64,000 nucleotides of DNA from Prevotella melaninogenica (GTDB lineage Bacteria > Bacteroidota > Bacteroidia > Bacteroidales > Bacteroidaceae). Made by a program: the position numbers and the translations under genes. Under the pieces are notes generated by a model that was given only the letters and a program-made list of their open reading frames with translations, was not told the DNA's origin and searched no databases. The DNA lies in the NCBI RefSeq assembly GCF_018127965.1, contig NZ_CP072349.1, positions 1,306,001 to 1,370,000 of the forward strand, in the 5' to 3' direction. How positions within the stretch are numbered: position 1 is the stretch's first letter; every line of letters starts with the position of its first letter. Shown piece after piece: positions 46,401 through 54,877 of this stretch.

Positions 46401-46980
46401 GGATAACGTTCATAGCTTTACCTGCATGATACTTTAGCGTCTTAGCATCGTAGCCCACGCTGGAGATAGTAATCGTCACCTCCTCTTTCTCTACAGGCAT
46501 TGAGAAGTTACCGTCAATATCAGCGGTAACACCTTGCGACGTACCCTTAATTTGCACAATAGCAAAAGGCACTCCCAATCCGTCTTTGTCTTTTACTATG
46601 CCACGAATCGTGTATTGTCCTTGTGTTGCGTTCTTCATTTTGAACACATCAATCACCTTGCCATCGATATTATAGACGAAAGATGAGTGAGACAATAGAT
46701 TTTCCACAGCACTCAGTTCGTCTACATCCTCAAACGATATCGTAAGAAGCAACGTGTCGTTCTTAACATCGTCAGAGTAATTAATCTTGTAGTCTCCCTT
46801 TGTAGAAATGAAATCCAAAATCTGAGCAACACTCTTATCCTTAAACGAAATCGAGAATTTCTTACCCGCTACTTGTGCAGAAGCAGGAGAACTCCACGAA
46901 AGCATCAAGATAAAAGTTGTCAGAAACACCAAAGAAGGTAACCTTCTTAAAGTTCTAAACATGCGTTGATGATACTTCAT
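43495..46980 (-). CDS. SusC/RagA-family TonB-linked outer-membrane protein with STN domain
   Basis: 1161 residues. Signal peptide to about 35 (ASAQ). An STN domain (about 42-112, FSISFKDKSVAQILDFISTK) comes first, then a carboxypeptidase-D-like domain (about 123-208, IRGIVKDKDGLGVPFAIVQI), a plug domain (GVDVTNLSGSPGGGGSRITI, SVQVLKDAASASLYGSRAGN) and a 22-stranded barrel ending VTLGLNLKF. It imports substrates captured by SusD. STN domains usually signal to FecR-type anti-sigma factors, but no fecR or ECF sigma gene is in this window, so the regulator would be elsewhere. Confidence 0.94.
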   Translation of the reverse strand: MKYHQRMFRTLRRLPSLVFLTTFILMLSWSSPASAQVAGKKFSISFKDKSVAQILDFISTKGDYKINYSDDVKNDTLLLTISFEDVDELSAVENLLSHSSFVYNIDGKVIDVFKMKNATQGQYTIRGIVKDKDGLGVPFAIVQIKGTSQGVTADIDGNFSMPVEKEEVTITISSVGYDAKTLKYHAGKAMNVILTSSAIAMGEVTVVAYGKRNTREQVGAVASVKVEDLQKAPTASIENLLQGRMAGVDVTNLSGSPGGGGSRITIRGFSSLNQKGINDGTPLYVIDGIPVSGSATDATGGINPLSGLDPSSIESVQVLKDAASASLYGSRAGNGVILITTKKGKSGRSEVSFNFSQSLSWLPSTPMQTLGKGERDIALLLAKSQRGAHYDYITDKLIYPNSYRDSYGWDADNDGAYDYLWRNGRVLDPERRLPGIAQDSLNTFYNNRTNWWKYAFRVGKVTKADMLLAGGTDNIRYMVNAGVYNETGIMISSNFRRFSLLSNLDFNLSTKLSAFTRINLTYATQKAGADGGRVQGLTFDPKRTSTLLPGKGSTAEQVALRQLKDIDKTNSNYNVRLSVGLNYNILKGLKFSSTYSLDHYFTRVYTFTPDYLKYDKKSEVQASNIAMTNIQTENILTYNLALPSEHKLELMAGMTYNYDLLQNLSGTAKGGPTNSIKYAGEGWPSLFNDGGTVRAAQSFLTNQQEQSLLSFLGRAAYSYKKRYMAELSIRADGSSVFGKDVRWGTFPSVGLGWAFSEEHFMKKFWWLSFGKLRASWGKSGQKFQEPYLALGVMEESNIFNGSLGLIPQSMANKKLTWEESDQYDLGLDLQMLDYRLKLKLDYYYKYSSKLLMQSYLPGNVFLATNMWDNASAISNEGIEFEAQYDVIRKKNWNWSVGFNLSHNKNMLRKTYNGEDLNDKVLGRPVYGIYTFKDEGIVQKEEDIPMYLNASGKQIPLYFQSINNPLRVGGRKIKDQNYDGVIDDKDLYYAGSTLPAVYGGLNSHLEWKGLSFDVLFSYTISRKVMNMYKNSAFTFTKDFGVIMNYFHAGDFWTTSNRDAKYPSLQFADKDYVGQFDGNVDSNIENISFLRLKQLVIGYQIPKNWLKGSFIKDANVYLSGENLFLLTNYSGVDPEIINPYSGKDDGTQYPLNRKVTLGLNLKF

Positions 46981-47095
46981 TGATTAGTCTTTATGTTATT
47001 ATTTTTGATATTAACTTATTAAAAGAATTAGATTCCTTCACAAATGCGCGCTCTATAAAATCTACATAAAAACGGTATTAATATTGATTACGATG

Positions 47096-47124
47096 CAAAT
47101 GTACATAAAAATCTTGAATCACAA
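47096..47124 (-). promoter_or_regulatory. Promoter of the SusC–SusD locus
   Basis: Minus-strand TACATTTG (47096-47103), 18 nt from TTG (47122-47124), about 115 nt before the susC start. The 345-bp gap holds this promoter and a hairpin at 47178-47204 only. Confidence 0.6.
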
Positions 47125-47177
47125 AGTCTATTGATTATAAAAAAAGTAAAAGAAATGCAGTTATAATATCACACACT

Positions 47178-47204
47178 ATCCCCCTCTCTGTATGAGAAGG
47201 GGAT
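47178..47204 (-). terminator. Terminator after the DUF3078 gene
   Basis: ATCCCC and GGGGAT with inner TCTC/GAGA pairs, about 120 bp after the stop codon. It lacks a strong T-run. Confidence 0.5.
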
Positions 47205-47326
47205 GGTCAGTATTTGCATTTTAAACTTTAGATATTCCGCCACTGCCATCTTCCTCTACATTTAAGGTAATATTGATGACAGAACACACTAAACTGTCTT
47301 TATAACTTTTAACGTGCATCATTCTA

Positions 47327-48606
47327 TTAAAAACTATATTGGAAGCCTATAGAAGCAAACTCCTTCAACTGCCAAAAAGCATAATGGTCATCACGACGTA
47401 CACCATCATCAAAACGAGGATAGATAAACACACGACTTGAAATATAGCGATTGAAGCGGAAGGTAAAGGTATTCTCCCATTCTAACTCCGTACGCTTATA
47501 GGTTGAATAGCCATACAGACGTGTCTTCCAAGTAAGCGATTCCATCAACTGCCATTCTAAATCAACCGTGAACTCAGAACCGAAGTCATGCAGGAAATGA
47601 TTACCATCCTTGATACCCAAACGACGAGTCAACTCCAACATACGAGTATACTTCATATTATAAGCTAATGGTGCCAAGTGGAAGTTACCCTTCAAACAAT
47701 GGTTCATCCAGTCTACCGAGTAATCCATACCGATAGAAAGGTTTATGTTCAACGGAGCTGCAAAAGCTGAATAAATCTTTGGATCATTTGAACGGTAAGA
47801 ATGGCTAAATTGCGTATTGCCAATAAACTGAACCGTATAATACCAACGCTTTGTTGCCTGCAAACCGAGTTTAGAGGTGAGACGAATCAGGTCCTCTGTA
47901 CTCTTAAAACTGTGTAGGGAGTCTGAGCGGCTGCTCTGCATACCATATTTTAATTCCAAACGGTTCTCCCACTTCACTTTCTGCTTATTATTATAATTAG
48001 CTTGCATGACCAATGAAGCCAAAGCAGAATAGTTACTTTCGCCACCTTTATACCAGTTTCCAGATACGTAATTCTGCAGGAACTGTAGAGCATAATCACC
48101 ACTAAACGTCCAGAAATTAGGACGCTTTACCAAAACTTCTACAGGTACATTTGTTGGTTCAACAGGGCGTTCAGCCACTTTCTCTACCAATGTAGCATCA
48201 TGATGTATTGGTGCTTTGATATCATCTAACTTTGTCTGCTGCTGTTGTACCATACGATCAGTGCCCTCCACAAGGTCTGGACGTGTCAAGTAAAGGTGCA
48301 TCAACTCTGAGAGAATAGGACTTTCCTTTCTATCACGTGTAAACAGTCCTTCTGCCACATTACCATAATAGGTCAGTGGTAGAAACAATCGCATATCATT
48401 CCGACGAAGCCTCTGTCCGCGTTGAACGTTCGGCATCTTACGTGTAAACACACTATCCTTCAGGGATTTTAGTGAATCAATATACGCTTGAATCTTATCC
48501 ATTGACGGCCGTTCATCGTTACGAACAGAGATAGGATGATTCACTTGAGCAATAGCACCCAAGCTCACTATTAGAAATAATGTGATTAAAAGTTCCGTTT
48601 CATCAT
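47327..48606 (-). pseudogene. DUF3078 outer-membrane protein, frameshifted in the signal peptide
   Basis: About 426 residues of a DUF3078 barrel (WTFSGDYALQFLQNYVSGNW, LKYGMQSSRSDSLHSFKSTE, VFIYPRFDDGVRRDDHYAFW, ending IGFQYSF). The expected start ATGATG at 48606-48601 gives MMKRNF and then hits a stop. One extra T in the AAAA tract on the plus strand (48588-48591) would give MMKRNFLITLFLIVSLGAIA, a perfect signal peptide. Without it the frame is open only from a TTG at 48622, which lies inside the -7 box TAAGTTTG (48620-48627). So this copy appears frameshifted, by mutation, slippage control or sequencing error. If not frameshifted, read it as a normal CDS. Confidence 0.7.
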
Positions 48607-48697
48607 ATTTATTAATGTGCAAACTTACGGTATTTTTTTTAATTTACAGCCCTATTTACTGAAAATCTTAACCACTATAAGTAATTTACTCATATAA

Positions 48698-48738
48698 TTA
48701 GTTGTCTTCCACTTCATCCTGAAATGAAAGACAACTAA
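48698..48738 (-). terminator. Terminator after the 48798-49481 gene
   Basis: TTAGTTGTCTT (48698-48708) pairs with AAGACAACTAA (48728-48738), with additional inner pairs; about 60 bp after the stop codon. Confidence 0.7.
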
Positions 48739-48797
48739 CAACGATATTAAATGATTATCTTATTTCTTTAATAAACAAGAAAAGCCTTAGCCTTGTC

Positions 48798-49481
48798 TTA
48801 AAAATTTAATTTATAACCTACAGACACCTCAAATACACTGTTACGAGAAGATTCGCCTTCCTTGTAAATATTAAAGACTCCCACATGATATAATGCTCCT
48901 AACACAACGTTTTCGTACTCATAGCTTACACCAACTGGTATAGAAAGACCAAGCTTACGCATACCATTCTTCATATCGATAGTAAATTCATCCTCATGAA
49001 AGTTAGACTTCCTACCCTCCTTGTCCACATCAAACGACTGTTGTATTTCATGACTTCTTGCACCAAGTAACCAAGTTGGCTCTACACCTGCCTTTACTGA
49101 GAATCCTGGTAACAAATAACTATGGATTAGAATCGGCATAGCAAGATAATTCATTCGCAAATTACGATTATATACTACAGAGTTCTTTCCTTTATCATCT
49201 TTAAACTTACAACCTGCTTGAACAAAAGATAAACCAGCAGAAACGCCAACAACATCTGAAGCTTGATACATCACATCTGCCCCACCAATAAAGCCTAATA
49301 ATGCATAGGGTTTAACCTCCACAACCTCATTATCACCAGTTTCGTAAATACCAGAGCCACCTAACAAAGAAGAAATTGACACTCCGACATGCGGTATCAC
49401 TGACCATGTACCTAATTTATTCTGTGCCATTGATACCAAAGTTAATGTAACTAATACGATTAGAATAGCTATTCGTTTCAT
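48798..49481 (-). CDS. PorT-like outer-membrane beta-barrel protein
   Basis: 227 residues. Signal peptide 1-19 (VSMAQN), then beta strands of a small barrel (GTWSVIPHVGVSISSLLGGS, VMYQASDVVGVSAGLSFVQA, LNYLAMPILIHSYLLPGFSV, KAGVEPTWLLGARS) ending NSVFEVSVGYKLNF. This is the outer-membrane beta-barrel (OMP_b-brl_2/PorT-like) layout. It lies upstream of the DUF3078 gene on the same strand but has its own terminator. The function is unknown. Confidence 0.75.
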   Translation of the reverse strand: MKRIAILIVLVTLTLVSMAQNKLGTWSVIPHVGVSISSLLGGSGIYETGDNEVVEVKPYALLGFIGGADVMYQASDVVGVSAGLSFVQAGCKFKDDKGKNSVVYNRNLRMNYLAMPILIHSYLLPGFSVKAGVEPTWLLGARSHEIQQSFDVDKEGRKSNFHEDEFTIDMKNGMRKLGLSIPVGVSYEYENVVLGALYHVGVFNIYKEGESSRNSVFEVSVGYKLNF

Positions 49482-49732
49482 AGGTTTTGTTATTTATTTT
49501 GTTAAAGATTATATTTGTTAAACGTATTTTGCATGATTTTATTGCAAAACACATACTGTTTGTGAATATTTTATGCAGACATACGACAGCATTATCACCG
49601 CAACAAGAGTCGCGAAAATTATTTACATTATTTCTTAAAATATTCTTCTAAAAAGGTAAAAAACAGCCTTTTCAAACAGCCTTGTAACTTGATACAAATC
49701 AGACAGTTACAAAACAGCAACGTAAAAGGTGC

Positions 49733-49819
49733 TTAATTGGACTTCAAAAGGGCGTTAATAAGACCTCAAAAGGGCACCTTTTAGAAGCTAATTAGGCGTC
49801 TTTAAGAATCTTAAAGAGC
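49733..49819 (-). repeat. Family-alpha 22-bp array, copy E
   Basis: Minus-strand units start at 49819, 49797, 49775 and 49753, with GCACC at 49732 (22+22+22+21). The first unit is a near-perfect hairpin (CTTTAAGATTCTTAAAG). The distal flanks are weak. It is located in the divergent gap between the barrel gene and ftsX, next to MITE copy 2. Confidence 0.75.
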
Positions 49820-49960
49820 ATCTTTTAATATTCACGTATGAGTTTTTTATTACAAAACAGGAAATTATCACCTTGAAACAATGCCCACTTATTAGCTTAA
49901 AAAAGAGACATTAGATAACCCTATAGCGGTTGAAGGAAAAATATAACGTAATTATTTTAA

Positions 49961-50158
49961 ACCCAATTCGGTCATTAGAGCCTAAACATATTTTGTTTTA
50001 TTATCGAGCAGATTTTTTGGCTTTAGAACGCAGGCATAACGGGCTACGTCAAGTTACAAAGACTAACAAGATGCCGATAAGAAAAGAAAAGATGTTTAGG
50101 AAACAATACCATACTACCGTAAGAATGTACATCTTGTAGTCTAATGACCGATTTGGGT
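49961..50158. mobile_element. MITE-like element with 19-bp terminal inverted repeats, copy 2
   Basis: 198 bp. Left end ACCCAATTCGGTCATTAGA, right end read inward ACCCAAATCGGTCATTAGA, flanked by TAA on both sides (49958-49960, 50159-50161). The interior is about 90% identical by eye to copy 1. It lies about 90 bp upstream of the ftsX promoter. No ORF of its own. Confidence 0.8.
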
Positions 50159-50250
50159 TAAAACTTTCGAGCATAACTCCCCTACCTTCCCATTCAAAGC
50201 AGCAGGTCTAAAAGTTTCACATTTTATCTCTAAATAAAGCATAATTTCCT

Positions 50251-50280
50251 TTGTCGTTACCTTATTTTGCAGTATCTTTG
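50251..50280 (+). promoter_or_regulatory. Promoter of the ftsX operon
   Basis: TTG (50251-50253), exactly 19 nt, then TATCTTTG (50273-50280). The candidate start codon at 50267 lies inside it, so translation must begin at 50315. Confidence 0.8.
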
Positions 50281-50314
50281 CAACAACTTTGGTGTATTAT
50301 ACCTTATTAAAGAA

Positions 50315-51193
50315 ATGGCAAAAAAAAGAAACAAAGCCCGCAGTCGTCATAGCCTGCAGGTTGTCACACTATGTATCAGTACAGCTATGGTGCTGATGCT
50401 GATTGGTATAGTTGTACTTACAGGCTTTACCAGTCGCAATCTTAGTTCTTATGTAAAGGAGAATCTGACTATCACAATGATTCTCCAACCCGATATGAAT
50501 ACGGAAGAGAGTACTGCTCTCTGCGAGCGTATTCGCACCTTGCATTATATCAATAGCTTGAACTTTATCAGTAAAGAGCAGGCGTTGAAGGATGGAACTA
50601 AAGAATTAGGTGCCAACCCTGCCGAATTTGCAGGTGAGAATCCGTTTACGGGTGAGATAGAAGTGCAGTTGAAGGCTAACTATGCTAACAATGACTCTAT
50701 CCGCAATATTGTTCAGCAATTGCGTACCTATCGTGGTGTGAGTGACATCACTTATCCACAGAGTTTGGTAGAAAGTGTAAACCAAACATTGGGTAAGATT
50801 AGTTTGGTATTATTGGTTATTGCAGTATTGCTCACCATCATATCATTCTCTCTGATTAACAACACTATCCGATTGAGTATCTATGCACATCGTTTCTCAA
50901 TCCACACGATGAAACTTGTTGGTGGTTCATGGAGTTTTATCCGTGCGCCATTCTTGCGCCGTGCGGTATTAGAAGGATTGGTTTCAGCCCTATTGGCTAT
51001 TGCAGTCTTGGGTATCGGAATATGCCTCCTGTACGAAAAGGAACCAGAGATTACGAAATTATTGTCATGGGATGCATTGATTATCACAGCAATCGTAATG
51101 TTAGCTTTTGGTGTGATTATTGCAACCTTCTGCGCATGGCTATCAGTAAACAAGTTCCTGCGTATGAAGGCAGGTGACTTATATAAGATTTAA
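50315..51193 (+). CDS. ftsX: Cell division protein FtsX
   Basis: 292 residues from the ATG at 50315; the longer frame from 50267 overlaps the promoter. Four membrane helices (about 22-45, 170-195, 220-250, 265-285) frame an extracytoplasmic domain containing MNTEESTALCERIRTLHYIN, the FtsX ECD. FtsX pairs with the ATPase FtsE (not in this window) to activate cell-wall hydrolases at the septum. It is the first gene of a six-gene run ending in folK. Confidence 0.92.
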   Translation: MAKKRNKARSRHSLQVVTLCISTAMVLMLIGIVVLTGFTSRNLSSYVKENLTITMILQPDMNTEESTALCERIRTLHYINSLNFISKEQALKDGTKELGANPAEFAGENPFTGEIEVQLKANYANNDSIRNIVQQLRTYRGVSDITYPQSLVESVNQTLGKISLVLLVIAVLLTIISFSLINNTIRLSIYAHRFSIHTMKLVGGSWSFIRAPFLRRAVLEGLVSALLAIAVLGIGICLLYEKEPEITKLLSWDALIITAIVMLAFGVIIATFCAWLSVNKFLRMKAGDLYKI

Positions 51194-51324
51194 AAGGAAC
51201 AGTAAAAAAGGGAAAAGATAAGAGAGTAAAAGTTTCTTATAGATGGGAAAAAGAATACTTCATTATTCCAATTAATCTTTTTTACTTCTCTATCTCAGCC
51301 CCTTGAACTCTTCAAAAATAGAAT

Positions 51325-51567
51325 ATGGACAAAAGAAATTTAGCTTTTGGTAAGACCAACTTTATTTTGTTGGCTATAGGTGTAGCCGTTGTTATTCTCG
51401 GCTTTATCCTTATGAGTGGTGGAACATCTACTGAAACCGTATTTGATCCAAACATCTTCAGTGCCCGTCACATCAAGGTAGCGCCCATTGTTACCTTTAT
51501 TGGTTTTATCTCTATCATTGGTGCTATTCTCTATCAGCCGAAAGAAACTAAAGAAGTGGAGGAATAA
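51325..51567 (+). CDS. DUF3098 membrane protein
   Basis: 80 residues, with two hydrophobic helices (about 11-33 and 52-73) and the family pattern FGKTNFILLAIGVAVVILGF and VFDPNIFSARHIKVAPIVTF. Proteins of this family occur next to ftsX and uppP in many Bacteroidetes; no function is known. Its stop codon overlaps the uppP start (TAATG). Confidence 0.9.
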   Translation: MDKRNLAFGKTNFILLAIGVAVVILGFILMSGGTSTETVFDPNIFSARHIKVAPIVTFIGFISIIGAILYQPKETKEVEE

Positions 51568-52427
51568 TGACACTTTTACAAACGATTATTATCTCTATTG
51601 TCGAAGGGCTAACGGAGTTCCTTCCTGTGTCATCTACGGGTCACATGATTATTACACAAAATCTTTTAGGTGTACCATCAGGTGACGATTTTGTACATGC
51701 CTTTACCTTCATCATCCAGTTTGGTGCTATCCTCTCTGTCGTATGCTTATATTGGAAACGCTTTTTCCAAATCGATCATACCCCAGTGCCTGTTGATGAA
51801 ACTTGTACTTTCAAAAAGATTATTCACCCAATCCGCTTCTACTGGTTATTGTTCATTGGTGTCCTACCAGCTGTTATCATTGGCTTAGCAGCTAAGAAAA
51901 GTGGTTTACTTGACTGGCTACTCGACTCAGTTTGGGTTGTAGCAATAATGCTCGTTGTGGGTGGCATCTTCATGCTTTATTGTGATAAACTGTTCAATAA
52001 GGGAAAAGAAGAGAATCAAGTAACTGAAAAACGTGCCTTTAGCATTGGTCTTTTCCAGTGCCTATCGGTTATCCCTGGCACAAGCCGCTCTATGGCTACC
52101 ATCGTTGGCGGTATGGCAAACGGATTGACACGTAAGCGTGCAGCAGAGTTCTCATTCTTCCTTGCAGTACCTACTATGGCTGGTGCAACACTGCTCGATC
52201 TACTTGACCTATTAAAAGGTAATAGTACATGGGCGTCTGCTCACAACCTTATAATGCTCGCTGTAGGCTGTGTGGTATCATTCATCGTTGCGCTATTGGC
52301 AATGAAGTGGTTTGTAAGTTTCCTTGCAAAATATGGTTTCAAATGGTTCGGTTGGTATCGTATCATCGTTGGTGTTATCATTATTATAATGCTGCTCTGT
52401 GACATTCCACTGAATATGGTTGACTAA
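51567..52427 (+). CDS. uppP: Undecaprenyl-diphosphatase
   Basis: 286 residues, many membrane helices. The signatures EGLTEFLPVSSTGHM (about 12-26) and PGTSRSMATIVGG (about 168-180) mark the BacA/UppP family. It recycles undecaprenyl pyrophosphate to the monophosphate carrier for peptidoglycan synthesis, and confers bacitracin tolerance when abundant. It overlaps the DUF3098 stop by one base, so translation is coupled. Confidence 0.95.
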   Translation: MTLLQTIIISIVEGLTEFLPVSSTGHMIITQNLLGVPSGDDFVHAFTFIIQFGAILSVVCLYWKRFFQIDHTPVPVDETCTFKKIIHPIRFYWLLFIGVLPAVIIGLAAKKSGLLDWLLDSVWVVAIMLVVGGIFMLYCDKLFNKGKEENQVTEKRAFSIGLFQCLSVIPGTSRSMATIVGGMANGLTRKRAAEFSFFLAVPTMAGATLLDLLDLLKGNSTWASAHNLIMLAVGCVVSFIVALLAMKWFVSFLAKYGFKWFGWYRIIVGVIIIIMLLCDIPLNMVD

Positions 52428-52448
52428 TCTTATATACTTATTGCCCTA

Positions 52449-53147
52449 ATGAACTTCAAAGAAGGAGTAATCATCCCTATCGACAAGCCCTACGGAATCA
52501 CCAGTTTCAAAGCATTGGCGCACGTACGTTACCTTTGTACACAGGCGAATGACGGAAAAGTAAAGATTGGTCATGCAGGTACTTTAGACCCTTTGGCTAC
52601 AGGGGTACTCATCCTTGCTACGGGTAAGATGACAAAACAGATTGAAACCTTGCAGACACATACAAAGGAATATACGGCTACTCTTCAGTTGGGAGCAACC
52701 ACACCGAGCTACGATATGGAACATGAGGTAAATGAATCATTCCCAACAGAACACATAACAAGGGAACTGATAGACGCTACACTTCCTCAGTTTGTGGGTG
52801 ATATCGAACAAATTCCACCAACTTACAGTGCTGTAAAGGTGGATGGTAAGCGTGCTTTCGACTATCGAAGAAAAGGTAAGGATGTTACGTTAAAACCTAA
52901 GAACATTCGCATTGATGAGATAGAAGTATTAGACTTCGATGCAGAGAAGATGCAACTATCAATTCGTGTCGTCTGCGGTAAAGGTACTTATATCCGCGCA
53001 TTGGCACGCGACCTTGGCCGAGCAGTGAATAGCGGAGCCTATCTTACAGCATTGCGCCGCACACGTGTTGGAGACGTAAAAGTGGAAGACTGTGTCAATT
53101 ATGACCAATTTGAAGCATGGCTTCAGCAACAAACAATAGAAAAATAA
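52449..53147 (+). CDS. truB: tRNA pseudouridine(55) synthase
   Basis: 232 residues. The catalytic Asp lies in GHAGTLDPLATGVL (about residues 39-52), with GKMTKQIETLQTHTKEYTAT and CGKGTYIRALARDLG further on. It makes pseudouridine 55 in tRNA. It is short, lacking a C-terminal PUA domain, which is common in Bacteroidetes TruB. It is 21 bp after uppP and 21 bp before queA. Confidence 0.94.
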   Translation: MNFKEGVIIPIDKPYGITSFKALAHVRYLCTQANDGKVKIGHAGTLDPLATGVLILATGKMTKQIETLQTHTKEYTATLQLGATTPSYDMEHEVNESFPTEHITRELIDATLPQFVGDIEQIPPTYSAVKVDGKRAFDYRRKGKDVTLKPKNIRIDEIEVLDFDAEKMQLSIRVVCGKGTYIRALARDLGRAVNSGAYLTALRRTRVGDVKVEDCVNYDQFEAWLQQQTIEK

Positions 53148-53168
53148 TAAACTCCCCAATAAATAAAT

Positions 53169-54353
53169 ATGAAGCTTTCACAGTTTAAATTCAACCTACC
53201 AAAAGAGCAGGTAGCCTTATATCCACATTCATCTGAACGTGTACTGACTCGTACTGACGGCAGTACACAGACCTTTACTGTCACACGTCGTGACGAAGGT
53301 AGACTGATGGTGTTACACCGTAAGTCAGGAAAGATTGACATGTTTAAGGGTGAGATCAATGGTGAACCTAAGGAAGAAGACTACATCCGCTTCAAAGATG
53401 TGTTCAATTACTTCGATGAGGGCGATGCTTTTATCTTCAATGATACTAAGGTTTTCCCAGCTCGTCTGTATGGAACAAAGGAGAAGACTGATGCTAAGAT
53501 TGAGGTATTCCTCCTTCGTGAACTGAATCAGGAGATGCGTCTTTGGGACGTATTGGTTGAGCCTGCACGTAAGATTCGTATCGGAAATAAGCTTTTCTTT
53601 GACGAATCTGGCACAATGGTGGCTGAGGTTATTGACAATACGACCTCTCGTGGCCGCACACTTCGTTTCCTTTACGACTGTCCTCACGATGAATTTAAGC
53701 GTGAGTTGTTTGCATTGGGTGAAGCTCCATTACCACGTTACATCATTGATAACCGTCCAAAGGAGGAAGGTGAAGAGTTTGCACACGCAACAGCTGACGA
53801 CATGGAGCACTTCCAATCAGTCTTTGCAAAGAACGAAGGCGCAGTCTCTGCACCAGGAACAAACATCCACTTCTCTGAACACATGATGAAGATGATGGAT
53901 ATTAAGGGAATCAAGAAAGCATTCATCACCTTACACTGTGGCTTAGGTAACTTCCATGACATTGAAGTAGAAGACCTTACAAAGCACAAGATGGATTCTG
54001 AAGAGATGCACATCAATGCCGATGCTTGTCGTATTGCCAATGGTGCTAAACAGGCAGGACATCGCCTTTGTGCCGTCGGTGCGAGTGTTGTTAAGGCTAC
54101 AGAGACAGCCGTTGGTACAGATGGTATGTTGAAAGAGTACGATGGTTGGACCAATGAATTTATCTTCCCTCCATACAACTTTGGCTTTGCTGACTCTATG
54201 TTGGTCAACTTCTATCATCCATATTCAACCTTATTGATGGAAACAGCAGCCTTCGGAGGCTATGATCTTGTGATGGAAGCATATGACAAAGCGGTAAAGA
54301 ATGGTTATATGTTTGGTTGCTTCGGCGACTCATTGTTGATTCTCAACGATTAA
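53169..54353 (+). CDS. queA: S-adenosylmethionine:tRNA ribosyltransferase-isomerase
   Basis: 394 residues, longer than the roughly 350 of Escherichia coli QueA. Family blocks are FKFNLPKEQVALYPHSSERV, FNYFDEGDAFIFNDTKVFPA, LTLHCGLGNFHDIE and DSMLVNFYHPYSTLLMETAA. It adds the cyclopentene ring of epoxyqueuosine at the tRNA wobble position. Its stop is 1 bp before folK. Confidence 0.93.
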   Translation: MKLSQFKFNLPKEQVALYPHSSERVLTRTDGSTQTFTVTRRDEGRLMVLHRKSGKIDMFKGEINGEPKEEDYIRFKDVFNYFDEGDAFIFNDTKVFPARLYGTKEKTDAKIEVFLLRELNQEMRLWDVLVEPARKIRIGNKLFFDESGTMVAEVIDNTTSRGRTLRFLYDCPHDEFKRELFALGEAPLPRYIIDNRPKEEGEEFAHATADDMEHFQSVFAKNEGAVSAPGTNIHFSEHMMKMMDIKGIKKAFITLHCGLGNFHDIEVEDLTKHKMDSEEMHINADACRIANGAKQAGHRLCAVGASVVKATETAVGTDGMLKEYDGWTNEFIFPPYNFGFADSMLVNFYHPYSTLLMETAAFGGYDLVMEAYDKAVKNGYMFGCFGDSLLILND

Positions 54354-54354
54354 T

Positions 54355-54765
54355 ATGCACATAGTTTATTTATCCCTCGGCACAAATCTTGGCAATAGAA
54401 AGGCTATTATGCACGAGGCGATAGCATTGATAGAAAAAAAGATTGGCACAGTTTTGCGCCAATCTTCTTTTCATGAAACGGAGCCTTGGGGCTTTGAGAG
54501 TCCTAATCTCTTCCTCAATGCCTGTGTATGTGTCTCCACATCGCTTGCTCCCCGACAGTTATTAGAGACTACTCAAGCCATAGAAAGAGAGATGGGACGA
54601 GTAAAGAAGTCTATCAATGCACAATATACAGACCGCATCATAGATATTGATATCCTGCTTTATGACAAGCTAAACATCAATGAACCAGACCTTATCATCC
54701 CCCACCCTCTTATGAAAGAACGCGACTTTGTTATGCTTCCACTAAAGGAGATATGGGAGGATTAG
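54355..54765 (+). CDS. folK: 2-amino-4-hydroxy-6-hydroxymethyldihydropteridine pyrophosphokinase
   Basis: 136 residues, short but complete HPPK. Motifs LSLGTNLGNRKA near the start, ETEPWGFESPNLFLNAC, YTDRIIDIDILLYD and PHPLMKERDFVMLPL. It transfers pyrophosphate from ATP in folate synthesis. It is the last gene of the ftsX run. Confidence 0.93.
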   Translation: MHIVYLSLGTNLGNRKAIMHEAIALIEKKIGTVLRQSSFHETEPWGFESPNLFLNACVCVSTSLAPRQLLETTQAIEREMGRVKKSINAQYTDRIIDIDILLYDKLNINEPDLIIPHPLMKERDFVMLPLKEIWED

Positions 54766-54877
54766 ACTGTCCCAAGTCATAAAACAAACTAAATCTATTT
54801 GTTTTAAGTGTTCTCAAACTTACACAACCCTGAAATAAAATATAACAAACCAATATTTTGACTAATAAGATAAACAA

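Noticed and set aside
43495..46980. STN-domain SusC implying a local FecR/ECF pair
   Set aside because: No such genes lie within the window on either side of the locus.
50267..50314. Upstream start of ftsX
   Set aside because: It lies inside the promoter -33/-7 region; FtsX begins MAKKRNK at 50315.
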